Source: Microbacterium lacticum (GTDB lineage Bacteria; Actinomycetota; Actinomycetes; Actinomycetales; Microbacteriaceae). From it: 64,000 bases of DNA. Positions 34,913-47,571 of the stretch are shown here, in pieces. Location of the stretch: the NCBI RefSeq assembly GCF_006716815.1, contig NZ_VFPS01000001.1, forward strand, positions 372,001 to 436,000, in the 5' to 3' direction. Position numbers and translations under genes: made by a program. How positions within the stretch are numbered: the first letter of the stretch is position 1; every line of letters starts with the position of its first letter. The notes under the pieces are model-generated. The model had not been told where the DNA came from. It ran no database searches and saw only the letters and a list, made by a program, of their open reading frames with translations.

Positions 34913-37900
34913 ATGACCTACCCGCGCACCTCCGCCTTCGGACCGGCCGCCGGCGCCACGCCCGACACCATCTCGCCGAGCCCGCGCTTCCCCGAGATCG
35001 AGGGTGAGGTGCTCGCGTTCTGGGCATCCGACGACACCTTCCGGGCATCGATCGCGCAGCGCGAGGGCGCCGACGAGTGGGTCTTCTACGACGGCCCACC
35101 GTTCGCCAACGGGCTTCCGCACTACGGGCATCTGCTGACCGGCTATGCGAAGGACCTCTTCCCGCGGTTCCAGACGATGCGCGGCAAGAAGGTCGACCGC
35201 GTCTTCGGCTGGGACACGCACGGCCTGCCGGCCGAGCTCGAGGCGATGAAGCAGCTCGGCATCACCGAGAAGAGCGAGATCGAGCAGATGGGCCTCGGCG
35301 CGTTCAACGCCAAGGCGAAGGAGTCGGTGCTCGAGTACACGCAGCAGTGGGAGGACTACGTCACCCGCCAGGCGCGCTGGGTCGACTTCGAGCGCGGCTA
35401 CAAGACACTCGACACCGGGTTCATGGAGTCGGTGCTGTGGGCGTTCAAGAACCTGTGGGACAAGGGCCTCGCCTATGAGGGCTACCGCGTGCTGCCCTAC
35501 TGCTGGCGCGACGAGACCCCGCTGTCGAACCACGAGCTGCGCATGGACGACGACGTCTACAAGATGCGGCAGGATCCGTCGGTCACGGTCACCTTCCCCC
35601 TCGTCGGCGTCAAGGCCGAGTCGCTCGGCCTCACCGGCGTGCGCGCGCTCGCCTGGACGACGACCCCGTGGACCCTCCCGACGAACCTCGCGCTCGCCGT
35701 CGGCCCCGACATCGAGTACGTCGTCGTGCCGGGCGGCCCGCTCGGAGCGTCCGACGTGCACGAGAGCGCCGCCGAGGGCGAGGCGCACCGGTACCTTCTG
35801 GCCGCCGACCTGCTCGGCAACCACGCGAAGGAGCTCGGCTACGAGGATGCCGCGGCAGCGGCCGCCGCCGTCGAGCGCACGCTCACGGGCGAAGAGCTCC
35901 GCGACGTGCACTACGACCGGCTGTTCGACTACTACGCCGACGCCGAGGTCTGGGGCACCGACACCGCGTGGCGCATCCTCGTCGACGACTACGTGACGAC
36001 CACCGACGGCACTGGCATCGTGCACCAGGCGCCCGCCTACGGTGAGGACGACCAGCGGGTGACCGGGGCCGCCGGCATCCCGCTCATCATGTCGCTCGAC
36101 GACGGCGGACGCTTCCTGCCGCAGGTGACCGACGTCGCCGGTGAGCTGTGGATGGATGCCAACCGGCCGCTCATCCGGCTGCTGAAGGCCGAGGGGCGAC
36201 TCCTCCGCGAGGCATCCTACGAGCACTCCTACCCGCACTGCTGGCGCTGCCGGAACCCCCTCATCTACAAGGCCGTCTCGAGCTGGTTCGTGCGCGTCAC
36301 GGCGATCAAGGACCGCCTGATCGAGCTCAACGAGCAGATCACCTGGGCGCCCGAGAACGTCAAGCACGGCCAGTTCGGCAAGTGGCTCGAGGGCGCGCGC
36401 GACTGGTCGATCAGCCGCAACCGGTTCTGGGGCTCGCCGATCCCGGTGTGGAAGAGCGATGACCCGGAGTATCCGCGTGTGGATGCCTACGGCTCGCTCG
36501 CCGAGCTCGAGGCCGACTTCGGCCGCCTGCCGGTCAACGAGGCGGGCGAGGTCGACCTCCACCGCCCGTACATCGATGAGCTGACCCGTCCGAACCCCGA
36601 CGACCCGACGGGCCGCTCGACGATGCGCCGCATCGAGGACGTCTTCGATGTCTGGTTCGACTCGGGGTCGATGCCGTTCGCGCAGGTGCACTACCCGTTC
36701 GAGAACCGTGAGTGGTTCGACGAGCACGCGCCCGCCGACTTCATCGTCGAGTACATCGGGCAGACCCGCGGCTGGTTCTACGTCATGCACGTGCTCTCCG
36801 GCGCGCTGTTCGACGGGCCCGCCTTCACGGGCGTCGCGTGCCACGGCATCGTGCTCGGCAGCGACGGCCTGAAGATGTCGAAGTCGCTGCGGAACTACCC
36901 CGACGTGAGCGAGGTGTTCGACCGCGACGGGTCCGACGCCATGCGCTGGTTCCTGATGGCGTCGTCGGTGCTCCGCGGGGGCAACCTCATCGTCACGGAG
37001 GAGGGGATCCGCGCGGGCGTGCGCGAGTTCCTGCTGCCGCTGTGGAACGCGTGGTACTTCTTCGCGACCTACGCCAACGCGGCGGGCGGTGAGGGCGGCG
37101 AGGGGTATGAGGCACGCTGGCGCACCGACTCGACCGACGTCCTCGACCGGTACATCCTCGCCCTCACCGGCGAGCTCGTCGACGGCGTCGCCGCCGACCT
37201 CGAGGCGCTCGATTCGACGACGGCGGCCGCGCGCCTGCGCGACTTCGCCGAGGTGCTCACCAACTGGTACATCCGCCGGTCGCGGGACCGCTTCTGGGTC
37301 GGCGTGAAGGCCGGCGACGAGGCATCCACCGAGGCGTTCGACACGCTCTACACGGTGCTCGAGACGCTCACCCGCGTCGCGGCTCCGCTCATCCCGCTCG
37401 TCTCCGAGCGCATCTGGCAGGGGCTCACCGGCGGGCGCAGCGTGCACCTGACCGACTGGCCCGACGCCGGCGCGTTCCCGGCGGCGGCCGACATCCGCTC
37501 CGCGATGGACGCGGTGCGCGAGGTGTCGAGCGTCGCGAACGGCCTGCGCAAGAAGGAGGGCAAGCGCGTGCGGCTGCCGCTGCCCCGGCTGACGGTGGTC
37601 GCCGACGGTGCGGAGCAGCTCGAGCGGTTCGAGGAGATCCTGCGCGACGAGCTGAACGTCAAGGAGGTCGCGTTCGCGCCCCTCGGCGAGACGACGGCTG
37701 TCGAATACGGGATCACGCATCGCCTGTCGGTGAACGCCCGCGCGGCCGGTCCGCGCCTCGGCAAGCAGGTGCAGCAGGTCATCGGCGCCGCGCGCGGCGG
37801 TGACTGGAGCGAGACCGACGGCGTCGTCACGGCGGGCGGCGTCGCCCTGGAGCCCGGAGAGTACGAGCTCGTGCTCGAGACGACCGGGCGGCCCGAAGGG

Positions 37901-38311
37901 GAGGCGCTCGCGCTGCTGTCGGGCTCGGGCTTCGTCATCCTCGACATCACGACGACGCCCGAGCTCGAGGCCGAGGGGCTCGCGCGCGACGTGATCCGCG
38001 CGGTGCAGGACACCCGCAAGGCCGCCGGTTTCGAGGTGAGCGACCGCATCCGGCTGCAGCTGCTGTTCGCGGCGCAGGAGGATGCCGAGGCGGTCGCCGC
38101 GGCGTTCGCCGCCGCCGACGTCGCCGGAGAGACCCTCGCGCTCGACTACGCCGTCGTCGCTCCGGGCGGTGAGCCGCTCGTCGCCGAGGGATCGGTGCTG
38201 GCCTCGGCCGATACCATCGACGCGGAGCACACCGCCGTCGTACCGGCGGGAACCTACGCCAACCGCGGCGACCTCACCGTCGCCGTCACGCGGATCGGAG
38301 GCGCACAGTGA
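34913..38311 (+). CDS. ileS: Isoleucyl-tRNA synthetase
   Basis: A 1132-aa class I synthetase that charges tRNA-Ile and edits misactivated valine. HIGH appears as [19 protein letters not shown] as [13 protein letters not shown], and the CP1 editing domain with [21 protein letters not shown] is present. The length above 1,000 aa is the actinobacterial/eukaryote-like type, which is often tolerant to mupirocin. Expression is set by the T-box leader. The stop overlaps folC by 4 bases (GTGA), starting a four-gene operon. Confidence 0.97.
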   Translation: MTYPRTSAFGPAAGATPDTISPSPRFPEIEGEVLAFWASDDTFRASIAQREGADEWVFYDGPPFANGLPHYGHLLTGYAKDLFPRFQTMRGKKVDRVFGWDTHGLPAELEAMKQLGITEKSEIEQMGLGAFNAKAKESVLEYTQQWEDYVTRQARWVDFERGYKTLDTGFMESVLWAFKNLWDKGLAYEGYRVLPYCWRDETPLSNHELRMDDDVYKMRQDPSVTVTFPLVGVKAESLGLTGVRALAWTTTPWTLPTNLALAVGPDIEYVVVPGGPLGASDVHESAAEGEAHRYLLAADLLGNHAKELGYEDAAAAAAAVERTLTGEELRDVHYDRLFDYYADAEVWGTDTAWRILVDDYVTTTDGTGIVHQAPAYGEDDQRVTGAAGIPLIMSLDDGGRFLPQVTDVAGELWMDANRPLIRLLKAEGRLLREASYEHSYPHCWRCRNPLIYKAVSSWFVRVTAIKDRLIELNEQITWAPENVKHGQFGKWLEGARDWSISRNRFWGSPIPVWKSDDPEYPRVDAYGSLAELEADFGRLPVNEAGEVDLHRPYIDELTRPNPDDPTGRSTMRRIEDVFDVWFDSGSMPFAQVHYPFENREWFDEHAPADFIVEYIGQTRGWFYVMHVLSGALFDGPAFTGVACHGIVLGSDGLKMSKSLRNYPDVSEVFDRDGSDAMRWFLMASSVLRGGNLIVTEEGIRAGVREFLLPLWNAWYFFATYANAAGGEGGEGYEARWRTDSTDVLDRYILALTGELVDGVAADLEALDSTTAAARLRDFAEVLTNWYIRRSRDRFWVGVKAGDEASTEAFDTLYTVLETLTRVAAPLIPLVSERIWQGLTGGRSVHLTDWPDAGAFPAAADIRSAMDAVREVSSVANGLRKKEGKRVRLPLPRLTVVADGAEQLERFEEILRDELNVKEVAFAPLGETTAVEYGITHRLSVNARAAGPRLGKQVQQVIGAARGGDWSETDGVVTAGGVALEPGEYELVLETTGRPEGEALALLSGSGFVILDITTTPELEAEGLARDVIRAVQDTRKAAGFEVSDRIRLQLLFAAQEDAEAVAAAFAAADVAGETLALDYAVVAPGGEPLVAEGSVLASADTIDAEHTAVVPAGTYANRGDLTVAVTRIGGAQ

Positions 38312-39660
38312 ACGATCGAGCGAGAGCGGATGCCGTCTACGCGGCCCTCCTCACCCGTCAGGGCGAGCAGTGGGTGCAGCCGCGCGTCGAGCGCACCCGG
38401 CGGGTGCTGGAGCTCCTCGGCGACCCGCAGGCGAGCTACCGGGTCGTGCACCTCACCGGCACCAACGGCAAGACGTCGACCGCGCGGATCGTCGAGTCGA
38501 TCGTCCGCGCCCACGGTCTGCGCACGGGCCTGTTCACGAGCCCGCACCTGGAGCGGTTCACCGAGCGGGTCATGATCGACGGCGAGCCGATCGACGACGG
38601 GCTCGTCGCGGATGCCTGGGACGAGATCTCGCCGTTCGTCGATCTCGTCGACGCCGAACTCGCCGCCGCGGGCGACGCGCCCCTCACCTTCTTCGAGCTG
38701 CTGACGGTGCTCGCTTTCGTGGCCTTCGCCGACGCGCCCGTCGACGTCGCGGTGATCGAGGTCGGGATGGGCGGTTCGTGGGATTCGACCAACACCGCCG
38801 ACGGCGACGTGGTGGTGTTCGCCCCGATCGACCTCGACCACGCCGACCGCCTCGGGAACACGGTCGCCGAGATCGCCACCGTCAAGTCGGGCATCATCAA
38901 GCCCGGCGCCGCGGCGGTCTCGGCCGAGCAGAACCCGGCGGCGCTCGAGGTGCTGAAGGCCGCCGCCGACGCCCGCAGCGCCTCGCTCGCGGTGGAGGGC
39001 GACGCGTTCGCCCTCACCGCGCAGAGCCTCGCCGTCGGCGGCCAGCAGATCAGCGTGCAGGGTCTCGCCGGCACCTACGACGAGCTGTACCTGCCGCTCT
39101 ACGGCGCCCACCAGGGCCACAACGCGGCGCTCGCGATCGCCGCGGTCGAATCCCTCATCGGGGGAGCCGAGCAGCCGCTGGCGACCGACGTCGTCGCCGA
39201 CGGCCTCGCCCAGGTGACTTCGCCCGGCCGGCTGCAGCTCGTCGGAGTGGCGCCCACCGTGCTCGTCGACAGCGCGCACAACCCGCACGGCGCGCGCGCT
39301 CTCGTCTCGGCGCTCGAGGACTCGTTCGACTTCGACGAGTGGGGCATCGTGCTCGGCGCGTTCGGCGACAAGGACATCGCCGGCATCGTGTCGACCGTCG
39401 TCCCCGCCGCGGCGCACGTGTTCGCGACCGCGCCCGACTCCGACCGCGCCGCCGACCCCGATGCCCTCGCCGACCTGGTCGAAGCGGCCGGGGCGCACGT
39501 CACGGTGCACAGCGACCTCGCCGAAGCGGCCGAAGCCGCACGGGAATGGGCCGCGGCATCCGACCGCCGCGCCGTCGTCATCGCCGGCAGCGTCGTGCTC
39601 GCCGGGGAGGCCCTCCAGCTCGCGGCCGAAGAGGACTGGAAAGACGGGTGGCAGGCGTGA
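38308..39660 (+). CDS. folC: Folylpolyglutamate synthase / dihydrofolate synthase
   Basis: A 450-aa Mur-ligase-like enzyme that adds glutamate to dihydropteroate and/or folates with ATP. P-loop [14 protein letters not shown] is at about residues 48-61; [27 protein letters not shown] and [15 protein letters not shown] follow in family order. Start GTG overlaps ileS, and its stop overlaps the next start, so translation is coupled along the operon. Confidence 0.95.
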   Translation: MNDRARADAVYAALLTRQGEQWVQPRVERTRRVLELLGDPQASYRVVHLTGTNGKTSTARIVESIVRAHGLRTGLFTSPHLERFTERVMIDGEPIDDGLVADAWDEISPFVDLVDAELAAAGDAPLTFFELLTVLAFVAFADAPVDVAVIEVGMGGSWDSTNTADGDVVVFAPIDLDHADRLGNTVAEIATVKSGIIKPGAAAVSAEQNPAALEVLKAAADARSASLAVEGDAFALTAQSLAVGGQQISVQGLAGTYDELYLPLYGAHQGHNAALAIAAVESLIGGAEQPLATDVVADGLAQVTSPGRLQLVGVAPTVLVDSAHNPHGARALVSALEDSFDFDEWGIVLGAFGDKDIAGIVSTVVPAAAHVFATAPDSDRAADPDALADLVEAAGAHVTVHSDLAEAAEAAREWAAASDRRAVVIAGSVVLAGEALQLAAEEDWKDGWQA

Positions 39661-40094
39661 GCCAGGATGCCTCGGGCGCGGCAGACCCCGCGGGCGCACC
39701 GGGTGCGGCTCGCGCGCCTCGGGCGCGTCGGCAGCGCGGAGCGCGCGAGTCACTGGCATCCATCGTGCTCGGCTTCGAGTCGATCATCGTGTTCCTCGGC
39801 GGACTCGCCCTCTACGGGCTGAAGGCGCTGCCGGCGGGCATCGAGCAGTGGTGGGGGATCGTGGTCGGGGTGGTGCTGGCGATCCTGCTCATCGCGACCT
39901 CGGGGGTGCTGCGCCACGACTGGGGCATCGCACTCGGCTGGTTCTGGCAGCTACTGATCATCGCGGGCGGGTTCCTCGAGCCGGCGCTCGCGGTCGTCGG
40001 GCTCATTTTCGGCGCGATGTACGCGTATGCGACGATCAAGGGCGGCTCTCTCGACCGCCGCAACGCGGCGCGAGCCGCAACGAACGGAGACTGA
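39657..40094 (+). CDS. DUF4233 membrane protein
   Basis: A 145-aa protein of the actinobacterial DUF4233 family, regularly found between folC and ndk; function unknown. Residues 1-40 are a disordered, basic cytoplasmic part. Four hydrophobic helices follow (ESIIVFLGGLALYGL, WWGIVVGVVLAILLIAT, IALGWFWQLLIIAGGFL, LAVVGLIFGAMYAYA), ending with a basic tail. GTG at 39657 overlaps the folC stop (GTGA). Confidence 0.88.
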   Translation: MSQDASGAADPAGAPGAARAPRARRQRGARESLASIVLGFESIIVFLGGLALYGLKALPAGIEQWWGIVVGVVLAILLIATSGVLRHDWGIALGWFWQLLIIAGGFLEPALAVVGLIFGAMYAYATIKGGSLDRRNAARAATNGD

Positions 40095-40095
40095 C

Positions 40096-40509
40096 ATGCC
40101 CACCGAAGAGACTCTCGTCCTCGTCAAGCCCGATGGCGTCGCCCGCGGCCTCACCGGGGCGATCCTCGCCCGCATCGAGGCGAAGGGGTACGCGCTCGTC
40201 GACATCAAGCTCGTCGAGCCCGACCGCGAGGTGCTCGAGCAGCACTACGCCGAGCACGTCGGAAAGCCGTTCTACGAGCCCCTCGTCGAGTTCATGCTGT
40301 CGGGTCCGTCGGTCGCGATCCGCCTCGCCGGAAACCGCGTGATCGAGGGCTTCCGCTCGCTCGCCGGCACCACCGACCCCACCACCGCGGCGCCCGGGAC
40401 GATCCGCGGCGACTTCGGCCGCGACTGGGGCGGCAAGGTGCAGCAGAACCTCGTGCACGGCAGCGACAGCCCCGAATCGGCGGCGCGCGAGCTCGCGATC
40501 TGGTTCTGA
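40096..40509 (+). CDS. ndk: Nucleoside diphosphate kinase
   Basis: A 137-aa cytosolic enzyme that moves the gamma-phosphate of ATP to other NDPs through a phospho-His. TLVLVKPDGVARGLTG opens the fold, and the active-site His is in NLVHGSDSPESA. It starts 1 base after the DUF4233 stop and is the last gene of the ileS operon; a GC-rich hairpin follows. Confidence 0.97.
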   Translation: MPTEETLVLVKPDGVARGLTGAILARIEAKGYALVDIKLVEPDREVLEQHYAEHVGKPFYEPLVEFMLSGPSVAIRLAGNRVIEGFRSLAGTTDPTTAAPGTIRGDFGRDWGGKVQQNLVHGSDSPESAARELAIWF

Positions 40510-40516
40510 CCGCGGC

Positions 40517-40545
40517 GCGCGGGGCGCGTCCGGCGCGCCCCGCGC
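40517..40545. terminator. GC-rich bidirectional hairpin
   Basis: GCGCGGGGCGCG and CGCGCCCCGCGC pair perfectly (12 bp) with a 5-base loop, in the 43 bases between the convergent ndk and VKOR-like genes. No T-run. Confidence 0.65.
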
Positions 40546-40552
40546 CGTCGCG

Positions 40553-41158
40553 TCAGAACAGCGCGCTCAGGACGTCGAGGCGCAGCTGGGCGAGGACGCC
40601 GACGACCGCGTAGGTGAGGATGGCCATGAGCGGCACCCACGCGCCGAGCGAGGCGCCGACCGCCTTCACCCGCCGCGACGACGAGATCACCCCCGAACGC
40701 AGCAGCTGCACCCACACCGCGTAGAACGTCGGGATGGTCACGACCCACGTGACCATGCACCACGGGCACAGGGTGCCGAGCGAGAAGATGCTCTGCCCGA
40801 TCAGCCAGAGCACGAAGCCGAAGGCGAACGTGATGCCGGCGGCGAAGGCGAGCCAGAACCAGCGCGCGAATCGTGCACCGGCGAGGATCGCCATGCCGAC
40901 GACGATCGACGCGACCCAGCCGGTGAGGCCGAGGATCGGGTTCGGAAAGCCGAACACGCTGCCCTGCCATGAGTCGAGGTTCTTGGTGCACTGCACGAGC
41001 GGGCTGAAATCGCACGACGCGGGCCCCGCGTCGGGGTTCGCGAGGGCGAGGAATTTCTCGGTCGTGAGCGCGAAGGCGGCGATCCAGCCGATGACTCCGG
41101 CGATCACCAGCCACACGGCGAGGACTGTCGGGCGGCTGTCGATGGTGCGCGGCGGCAT
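40553..41158 (-). CDS. Vitamin K epoxide reductase (VKOR) family protein
   Basis: A 201-aa membrane oxidoreductase. In actinobacteria VKOR reoxidises a DsbA-like partner with a quinone and so drives disulfide formation outside the cell, replacing DsbB. The loop Cys pair is C49 and C57 (CDFSPLVQC) and the active-site pair C131-P-W-C134; about five membrane helices surround them. Start ATG 41158 is preferred to 41209 because a GATAAT box ends 7 bases upstream. No DsbA-like gene is visible nearby. Confidence 0.93.
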   Translation of the reverse strand: MPPRTIDSRPTVLAVWLVIAGVIGWIAAFALTTEKFLALANPDAGPASCDFSPLVQCTKNLDSWQGSVFGFPNPILGLTGWVASIVVGMAILAGARFARWFWLAFAAGITFAFGFVLWLIGQSIFSLGTLCPWCMVTWVVTIPTFYAVWVQLLRSGVISSSRRVKAVGASLGAWVPLMAILTYAVVGVLAQLRLDVLSALF

Positions 41159-41481
41159 GCGGCGATTATCGCACCGTGATTCTTTGGCTCCGCCGCATGT
41201 GCCGGGCACGGCCGCTCGCGGCGCGCTCTCGATCGCCGAGGCGGTCGTTCACACAATCCCGACGCGAAAGTGCGATAATGATGGCCGACGCCTTCGCGGC
41301 CGCGCCGCGCGCCGGGTGTCACCGATGACTTCGGGCGATGAACGCCCAGCGCAGGACGAGCCCCGCCGGAGAGCGGGTGAGACTGCAGACCGTATGAGTT
41401 CGCGGTAGCTCCGGACCGGAGCCGCACCGCCAGATTCGCCCGGGACGGCCCGCGGAGCCGCCCGCAAGGAGTTAGCCAGAG
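41159..41481 (+). promoter_or_regulatory. Divergent promoters and long rne leader
   Basis: This 323-base stretch has no gene. GATAAT at 41274-41279 is the likely -10 for rne, giving a leader of about 195 bases, which suits a gene whose mRNA is often autoregulated through the 5' UTR. The same 10-mer GTGCGATAAT occurs in the opposite direction near 41172 as the VKOR-like promoter. GC-rich inverted repeats lie within the leader. Confidence 0.5.
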
Positions 41482-43920
41482 ATGGCCGATGAGCACAATG
41501 ACACCACCGAACCCGCCCGCCTCGACCTGGAGCAGCTCGCTCAGCTCCCGCTGACGCCCGAGCAGGAGGCTCCGGATGCCGCCGATGCGGCTCCCGAGTC
41601 GGCGCCCGTGGACAGCGACACCGACGCGCAGCTCGATGTCATCGTCGTCGAGACGGTCGAGATCGCGCCCGACACCGAGGCGGATGCCGCGGCCGACGCC
41701 GTCGCCGAGCCCGTCGTCGTCGAAGCCGTGGCCGAGGCCGCCGCGGCGGAGGCGGTCACCGAGCCCGAGCCCACCGAGTCGGAGCCCGCCGCCCCCGTGA
41801 CCGCCGCCTCGCTCGGTCTGCTGCCCGCCGAGTTCGTCTCGCAGGTCTCGACCCAGCTGATGTTCTACGCGCCCGAGGTCGTGGCGCTGCCCGCTCGTCC
41901 CGGACGGGGCGGCGACGCACAGCGCGACGACTCCGGCGACCAGGGGTCCGAGAGCGGATCGAGCGCCCGGAGGCGCAACCGTCGCCGCGGCGGTGGCGGC
42001 CAGGCATCCGACGGCGACGACGCGCCGAGCCAGGGCGAGCGCCCCGGCCGTCAGCCGCGCCAGCGGGCCGTCGAGCTCATCACCGAGCCGCAGCGCATCA
42101 AGGGATCGACGCGGCTCGAGGCCAAGAAGCAGCGTCGCCGCGACGGCCGCGAGGCCGGACGCCGGCGCACCGTCGTCACCGAGGCCGAGTTCCTCGCGCG
42201 CCGCGAGGCCGTCGACCGCGACATGATCGTCCGCTCGAAGAACGGCCGGATCCAGATCGCCGTGCTCGAGGACAACGTGCTCGTCGAGCACTACGTCGCC
42301 CGCAGCCAGGAGTCGTCGCTGATCGGCAACGTCTACCTCGGTCGCGTGCAGAACGTGCTGCCCTCGATGGAGGCCGCCTTCGTCGACATCGGTCGGGGCC
42401 GGAACGCCGTGCTGTATTCCGGCGAGGTCGACTGGGACGCCGTCGAGACCGGCAACCAGCCGCGCCGCATCGAGCTCGCGCTCAAGAGCGGCGACCGCGT
42501 GCTCGTGCAGGTCACGAAAGACCCGGTCGGGCACAAGGGTGCGCGTCTGACGAGCCAGATCTCGCTCCCCGGCCGCTACCTCGTGTACGTGCCCGGCGGT
42601 GCGATGAACGGGATCTCCCGCAAGCTCCCCGACACCGAGCGGGCGCGCCTGAAGCGCATCCTCAAAGAGGTGCTGCCCGAGTCGAGCGGCGTCATCGTGC
42701 GCACCGCCGCCGAGGGCGCGACCGAGGATCAGCTGACCCGCGACGTGCAGCGCCTGACGAGCCAGTGGGAGCACATCTCCACGCAGCTCGAGACGGTGCA
42801 GGCTCCCGCGCTGCTGCACGCCGAGCCCGACCTTCTCGTCAAGATCGTCCGCGACGTGTTCAACGAGGACTTCTCCAAGATGCTCATCCAGGGGGAGGAC
42901 GCCTACCAGACGATCACCGCCTACCTCGCCGGCGTCGCGCCCGACCTCCTCGAGCGCGTCGAGAAGTACGACGACGAGCAGGACCCGTTCGACCGGTTCC
43001 GCGTCAGCGAGCAGATCGAGAAGGCCCTCGACCGCAAGGTCTGGCTGCCCTCGGGCGGCTCGCTCGTCATCGACCGCACCGAGGCGATGACCGTCGTCGA
43101 CGTCAACACGGGCAAGTTCGTCGGTACCGGCGGCAACCTCGAAGAGACCGTCACGAAGAACAACCTCGAGGCGGCCGAGGAGATCGTCCGTCAGCTGCGG
43201 CTGCGCGACATCGGTGGCATCATCGTCGTCGACTTCATCGACATGGTGCTCGAGTCGAACCGCGACCTCGTGCTGCGCCGGCTCATCGAATGCCTGAGCC
43301 GCGACCGCACCAAGCATCAGGTCGCCGAGGTCACCTCGCTCGGCCTCGTGCAGATGACCCGCAAGAAGCTCGGCCTCGGTCTCCTCGAGACCTTCAGCGA
43401 GCCCTGCGAGGTCTGCGCCGGACGCGGCGTCATCGTGCACCACGACCCCGTCGTCAAGCACCGCAGCGCCGCACCGTCGAACGGCTCGTCGGGCGGACGC
43501 CGTCCGCGGCAGTCGTCGTCGGGCAACGGCAACACCAACGGCAGCAGCACCCCCGGCGGCACGCACGTCATCACGGAGAGCGCGAAGTCGGCCCTCGCGG
43601 CGATCGCGGCCTCGACGATCCACCCGGCGGCGGATGCCGCCGGCGAGACGACGGCGGTGGCCGTCGAGCTCGAGGTGCCCGTCGAGCGGCCCAAGAAGGC
43701 CCGCAAGAAGCGCGAGAGCCGCCCCTCCGCGGCGAAGAACGAGCGGTCGGATGCCTCGGCCGCGCCCCGCACCGAGAAGGACCTGCTGCTCGACTCGGTG
43801 CTGAGCGCCCTGCCCGAGCCGAAGGCTCCCGGTCAGGGTCGTGGGCGTCGGCGCGTGACGACGGCCGCGCTCAGCGGCACCCCGGTCTCCGCGACGCCCG
43901 ACCAGCCGCGCGAGGACTGA
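41482..43920 (+). CDS. rne: Ribonuclease E/G family protein
   Basis: An 812-aa endoribonuclease for mRNA decay and rRNA processing. The first about 210 residues are a disordered acidic then basic region. The S1 domain follows (LVEHYVARSQESSLIGNVYLGRVQNVLPSMEAAFVDIGRGRNAVLY), then the RNase H-like part and DNase I-like catalytic part, with the magnesium-binding VVDVNTGKFVG and IIVVDFIDM. The zinc-link CEVCAGRG is present. The C-terminal about 180 residues are again basic and disordered, as in actinobacterial RNase E, where catalytic core and scaffold order differ from E. coli. AAGGAG lies upstream of the ATG. Confidence 0.95.
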   Translation: MADEHNDTTEPARLDLEQLAQLPLTPEQEAPDAADAAPESAPVDSDTDAQLDVIVVETVEIAPDTEADAAADAVAEPVVVEAVAEAAAAEAVTEPEPTESEPAAPVTAASLGLLPAEFVSQVSTQLMFYAPEVVALPARPGRGGDAQRDDSGDQGSESGSSARRRNRRRGGGGQASDGDDAPSQGERPGRQPRQRAVELITEPQRIKGSTRLEAKKQRRRDGREAGRRRTVVTEAEFLARREAVDRDMIVRSKNGRIQIAVLEDNVLVEHYVARSQESSLIGNVYLGRVQNVLPSMEAAFVDIGRGRNAVLYSGEVDWDAVETGNQPRRIELALKSGDRVLVQVTKDPVGHKGARLTSQISLPGRYLVYVPGGAMNGISRKLPDTERARLKRILKEVLPESSGVIVRTAAEGATEDQLTRDVQRLTSQWEHISTQLETVQAPALLHAEPDLLVKIVRDVFNEDFSKMLIQGEDAYQTITAYLAGVAPDLLERVEKYDDEQDPFDRFRVSEQIEKALDRKVWLPSGGSLVIDRTEAMTVVDVNTGKFVGTGGNLEETVTKNNLEAAEEIVRQLRLRDIGGIIVVDFIDMVLESNRDLVLRRLIECLSRDRTKHQVAEVTSLGLVQMTRKKLGLGLLETFSEPCEVCAGRGVIVHHDPVVKHRSAAPSNGSSGGRRPRQSSSGNGNTNGSSTPGGTHVITESAKSALAAIAASTIHPAADAAGETTAVAVELEVPVERPKKARKKRESRPSAAKNERSDASAAPRTEKDLLLDSVLSALPEPKAPGQGRGRRRVTTAALSGTPVSATPDQPRED

Positions 43921-44284
43921 CCACGACGCCAGTCGCGGCCGGTGTCACCGCGGGTGCGGTGGCATCGGGTCGGCCCCCGGCGACGGGTCCGCCCCCGGCG
44001 ACGGGTCCGCGCCCGGCGCTCCGGCGTTCGCGGGCGGTGATGCGCAGGCCCGAGGCGATCAGGCGGCGCACCAGCTCGTGGCCGCTCACGTGCTCGGCGC
44101 CGGCGGCGATGAGCCGGGGGAGCGCGTCTTCGGGAACGTCGTAGTGGTCGAGGTCGAAGGCGCGGGAGGGGATGCCCTGGGCATCCGCGAAGGCGTGCAG
44201 TTCGGCGAGACCGCTGTCGCTGACGAGGTGGGCCCAGAGCCGATCATGGGCGTGCCAGCGCGCGTCGTCGATCAGAATGGCCAC
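43871..44284 (-). CDS. DUF4031 domain protein
   Basis: A 137-aa protein whose first about 85 residues are the DUF4031 domain (VAILIDDARWHAHDRLWAHLVSDSGLAELHAFADAQGIPSRAFDLDHYDVPED), of unknown function. The remaining tail contains two GGGPVA repeats coded by an 18-bp tandem repeat, and its last about 16 codons overlap the 3' end of rne on the other strand. Start GTG at 44284, with a TACGAT box about 7 bases upstream. Confidence 0.8.
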   Translation of the reverse strand: MAILIDDARWHAHDRLWAHLVSDSGLAELHAFADAQGIPSRAFDLDHYDVPEDALPRLIAAGAEHVSGHELVRRLIASGLRITARERRSAGRGPVAGGGPVAGGRPDATAPAVTPAATGVVVSPRAAGRASRRPGCR

Positions 44285-44334
44285 ACCTTCATCGTAGGCA
44301 TCCGCGACACGCCCGAGCCGGTTTCGCGCTCCTT

Positions 44335-44363
44335 TTGCCCGTTGGCGCGGCATCCGGTAAAGT
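44335..44363 (+). promoter_or_regulatory. rplU-rpmA promoter
   Basis: -35 TTGCCC (44335-44340) and -10 TAAAGT (44358-44363) with exactly 17 bases between. Transcription would start near 44370, leaving a leader of about 165 bases before rplU that could host ribosomal-protein autoregulation. Confidence 0.65.
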
Positions 44364-44533
44364 AGTCCCTTGGTGCGTCGCGTCACAGGCCCTTCCCTGC
44401 GACACCAGCCCGGCTCCCGGTCCGTCCGGCGGGCATCCGCACCGTGACTTTCCCTCAGATCGCCCGTGCCCCGCAAGGTCGATCCGCAAGGACAATTCGG
44501 AGCCGTGTGCTCCACAGAAGAAACAGGTGTGAA

Positions 44534-44842
44534 GTGGTTTACGCAGTTGTGCGCGCCGGCGGTCGGCAGGAAAAGGTCGAGGTCGGCACGATCGTCGTCC
44601 TCGACCGTCAGAAGGCGAAGGCCGGCGAGAAGCTCGAGCTTCCCGCGGTGCTGTTCGTCGACGGCGACACCGTCACGACCGACGCCGACAAGCTCGCGAA
44701 GGTGACCGTCACCGCCGAGGTCCTCGGCGAGGAGCGCGGCCCGAAGATCGTGATCCAGAAGTTCAAGAACAAGACCGGCTACAAGAAGCGCCAGGGGCAC
44801 CGTCAGGACCTCACGCGCGTCAAGATCACCGGCATCAAGTAA
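44534..44842 (+). CDS. rplU: 50S ribosomal protein L21
   Basis: A 102-aa ribosomal protein. [25 protein letters not shown] and [26 protein letters not shown] are the family ends. Start GTG 44534; a longer in-frame start has no support. Followed after 18 bases by rpmA, the usual pair. Confidence 0.96.
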   Translation: MVYAVVRAGGRQEKVEVGTIVVLDRQKAKAGEKLELPAVLFVDGDTVTTDADKLAKVTVTAEVLGEERGPKIVIQKFKNKTGYKKRQGHRQDLTRVKITGIK

Positions 44843-44860
44843 GCCAGGGGAGAAGACGAG

Positions 44861-45118
44861 ATGGCACACAAAAAGGGCGCAAGCTCTACCCGTAACGGTC
44901 GCGACTCCAACGCCCAGCGACTGGGCGTGAAGCGCTTCGGCGGCCAGCAGGTGCTCGCCGGCGAGATCATCGTCCGCCAGCGCGGCACGCACTTCCACCC
45001 GGGCGCCAACGTCGGTCGCGGTGGCGACGACACGCTGTTCGCCCTCTCGGCCGGCGCGGTCGAGTTCGGCACGAAGGGCGGCCGCAAGGTCGTCAACATC
45101 GTGGCGGGCGCGGAGTAA
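44861..45118 (+). CDS. rpmA: 50S ribosomal protein L27
   Basis: An 85-aa protein whose N-terminal arm [29 protein letters not shown] reaches the peptidyl-transferase centre. GGGGAGAA lies upstream of the ATG. A T-tailed terminator follows at 45157. Confidence 0.97.
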   Translation: MAHKKGASSTRNGRDSNAQRLGVKRFGGQQVLAGEIIVRQRGTHFHPGANVGRGGDDTLFALSAGAVEFGTKGGRKVVNIVAGAE

Positions 45119-45120
45119 TC

Positions 45121-45150
45121 CTTCGACAAGCTCAGGAACCCACAGGTTCC
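45121..45150. repeat. REP-like element
   Basis: CTTCGACAAGCTCAGGAACC followed by CACAGGTTCC contains a GGAACC/GGTTCC hairpin and is related to the 47-bp repeats at 33273 and 33719. It sits directly after the rpmA stop. Confidence 0.6.
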
Positions 45151-45156
45151 CTATAG

Positions 45157-47540
<2,384 letters not shown>

Positions 47541-47559
47541 GCCGCTCGCGGGCGCTCGC

Positions 47560-47565
47560 TAGACT
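47560..47565 (+). promoter_or_regulatory. -10 box of proA (leaderless)
   Basis: TAGACT lies 6 bases before the proA ATG, with no ribosome site between. This allows proA to be transcribed apart from proB. Confidence 0.5.
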
Positions 47566-47571
47566 GACGCC

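Noticed and set aside
34793..38230. A very long open frame (over 1,100 codons) on the minus strand opposite ileS
   Set aside because: It is the mirror frame of a GC-rich gene; its sequence is dominated by Arg/Asp/Leu/Val without any domain, while ileS on the plus strand has all class I motifs.
43930..44040. The Gly/Pro/Ala-rich repeats at the end of the DUF4031 gene as a separate repeat element
   Set aside because: Only two full 18-bp units within a coding tail; not enough for a repeat family.
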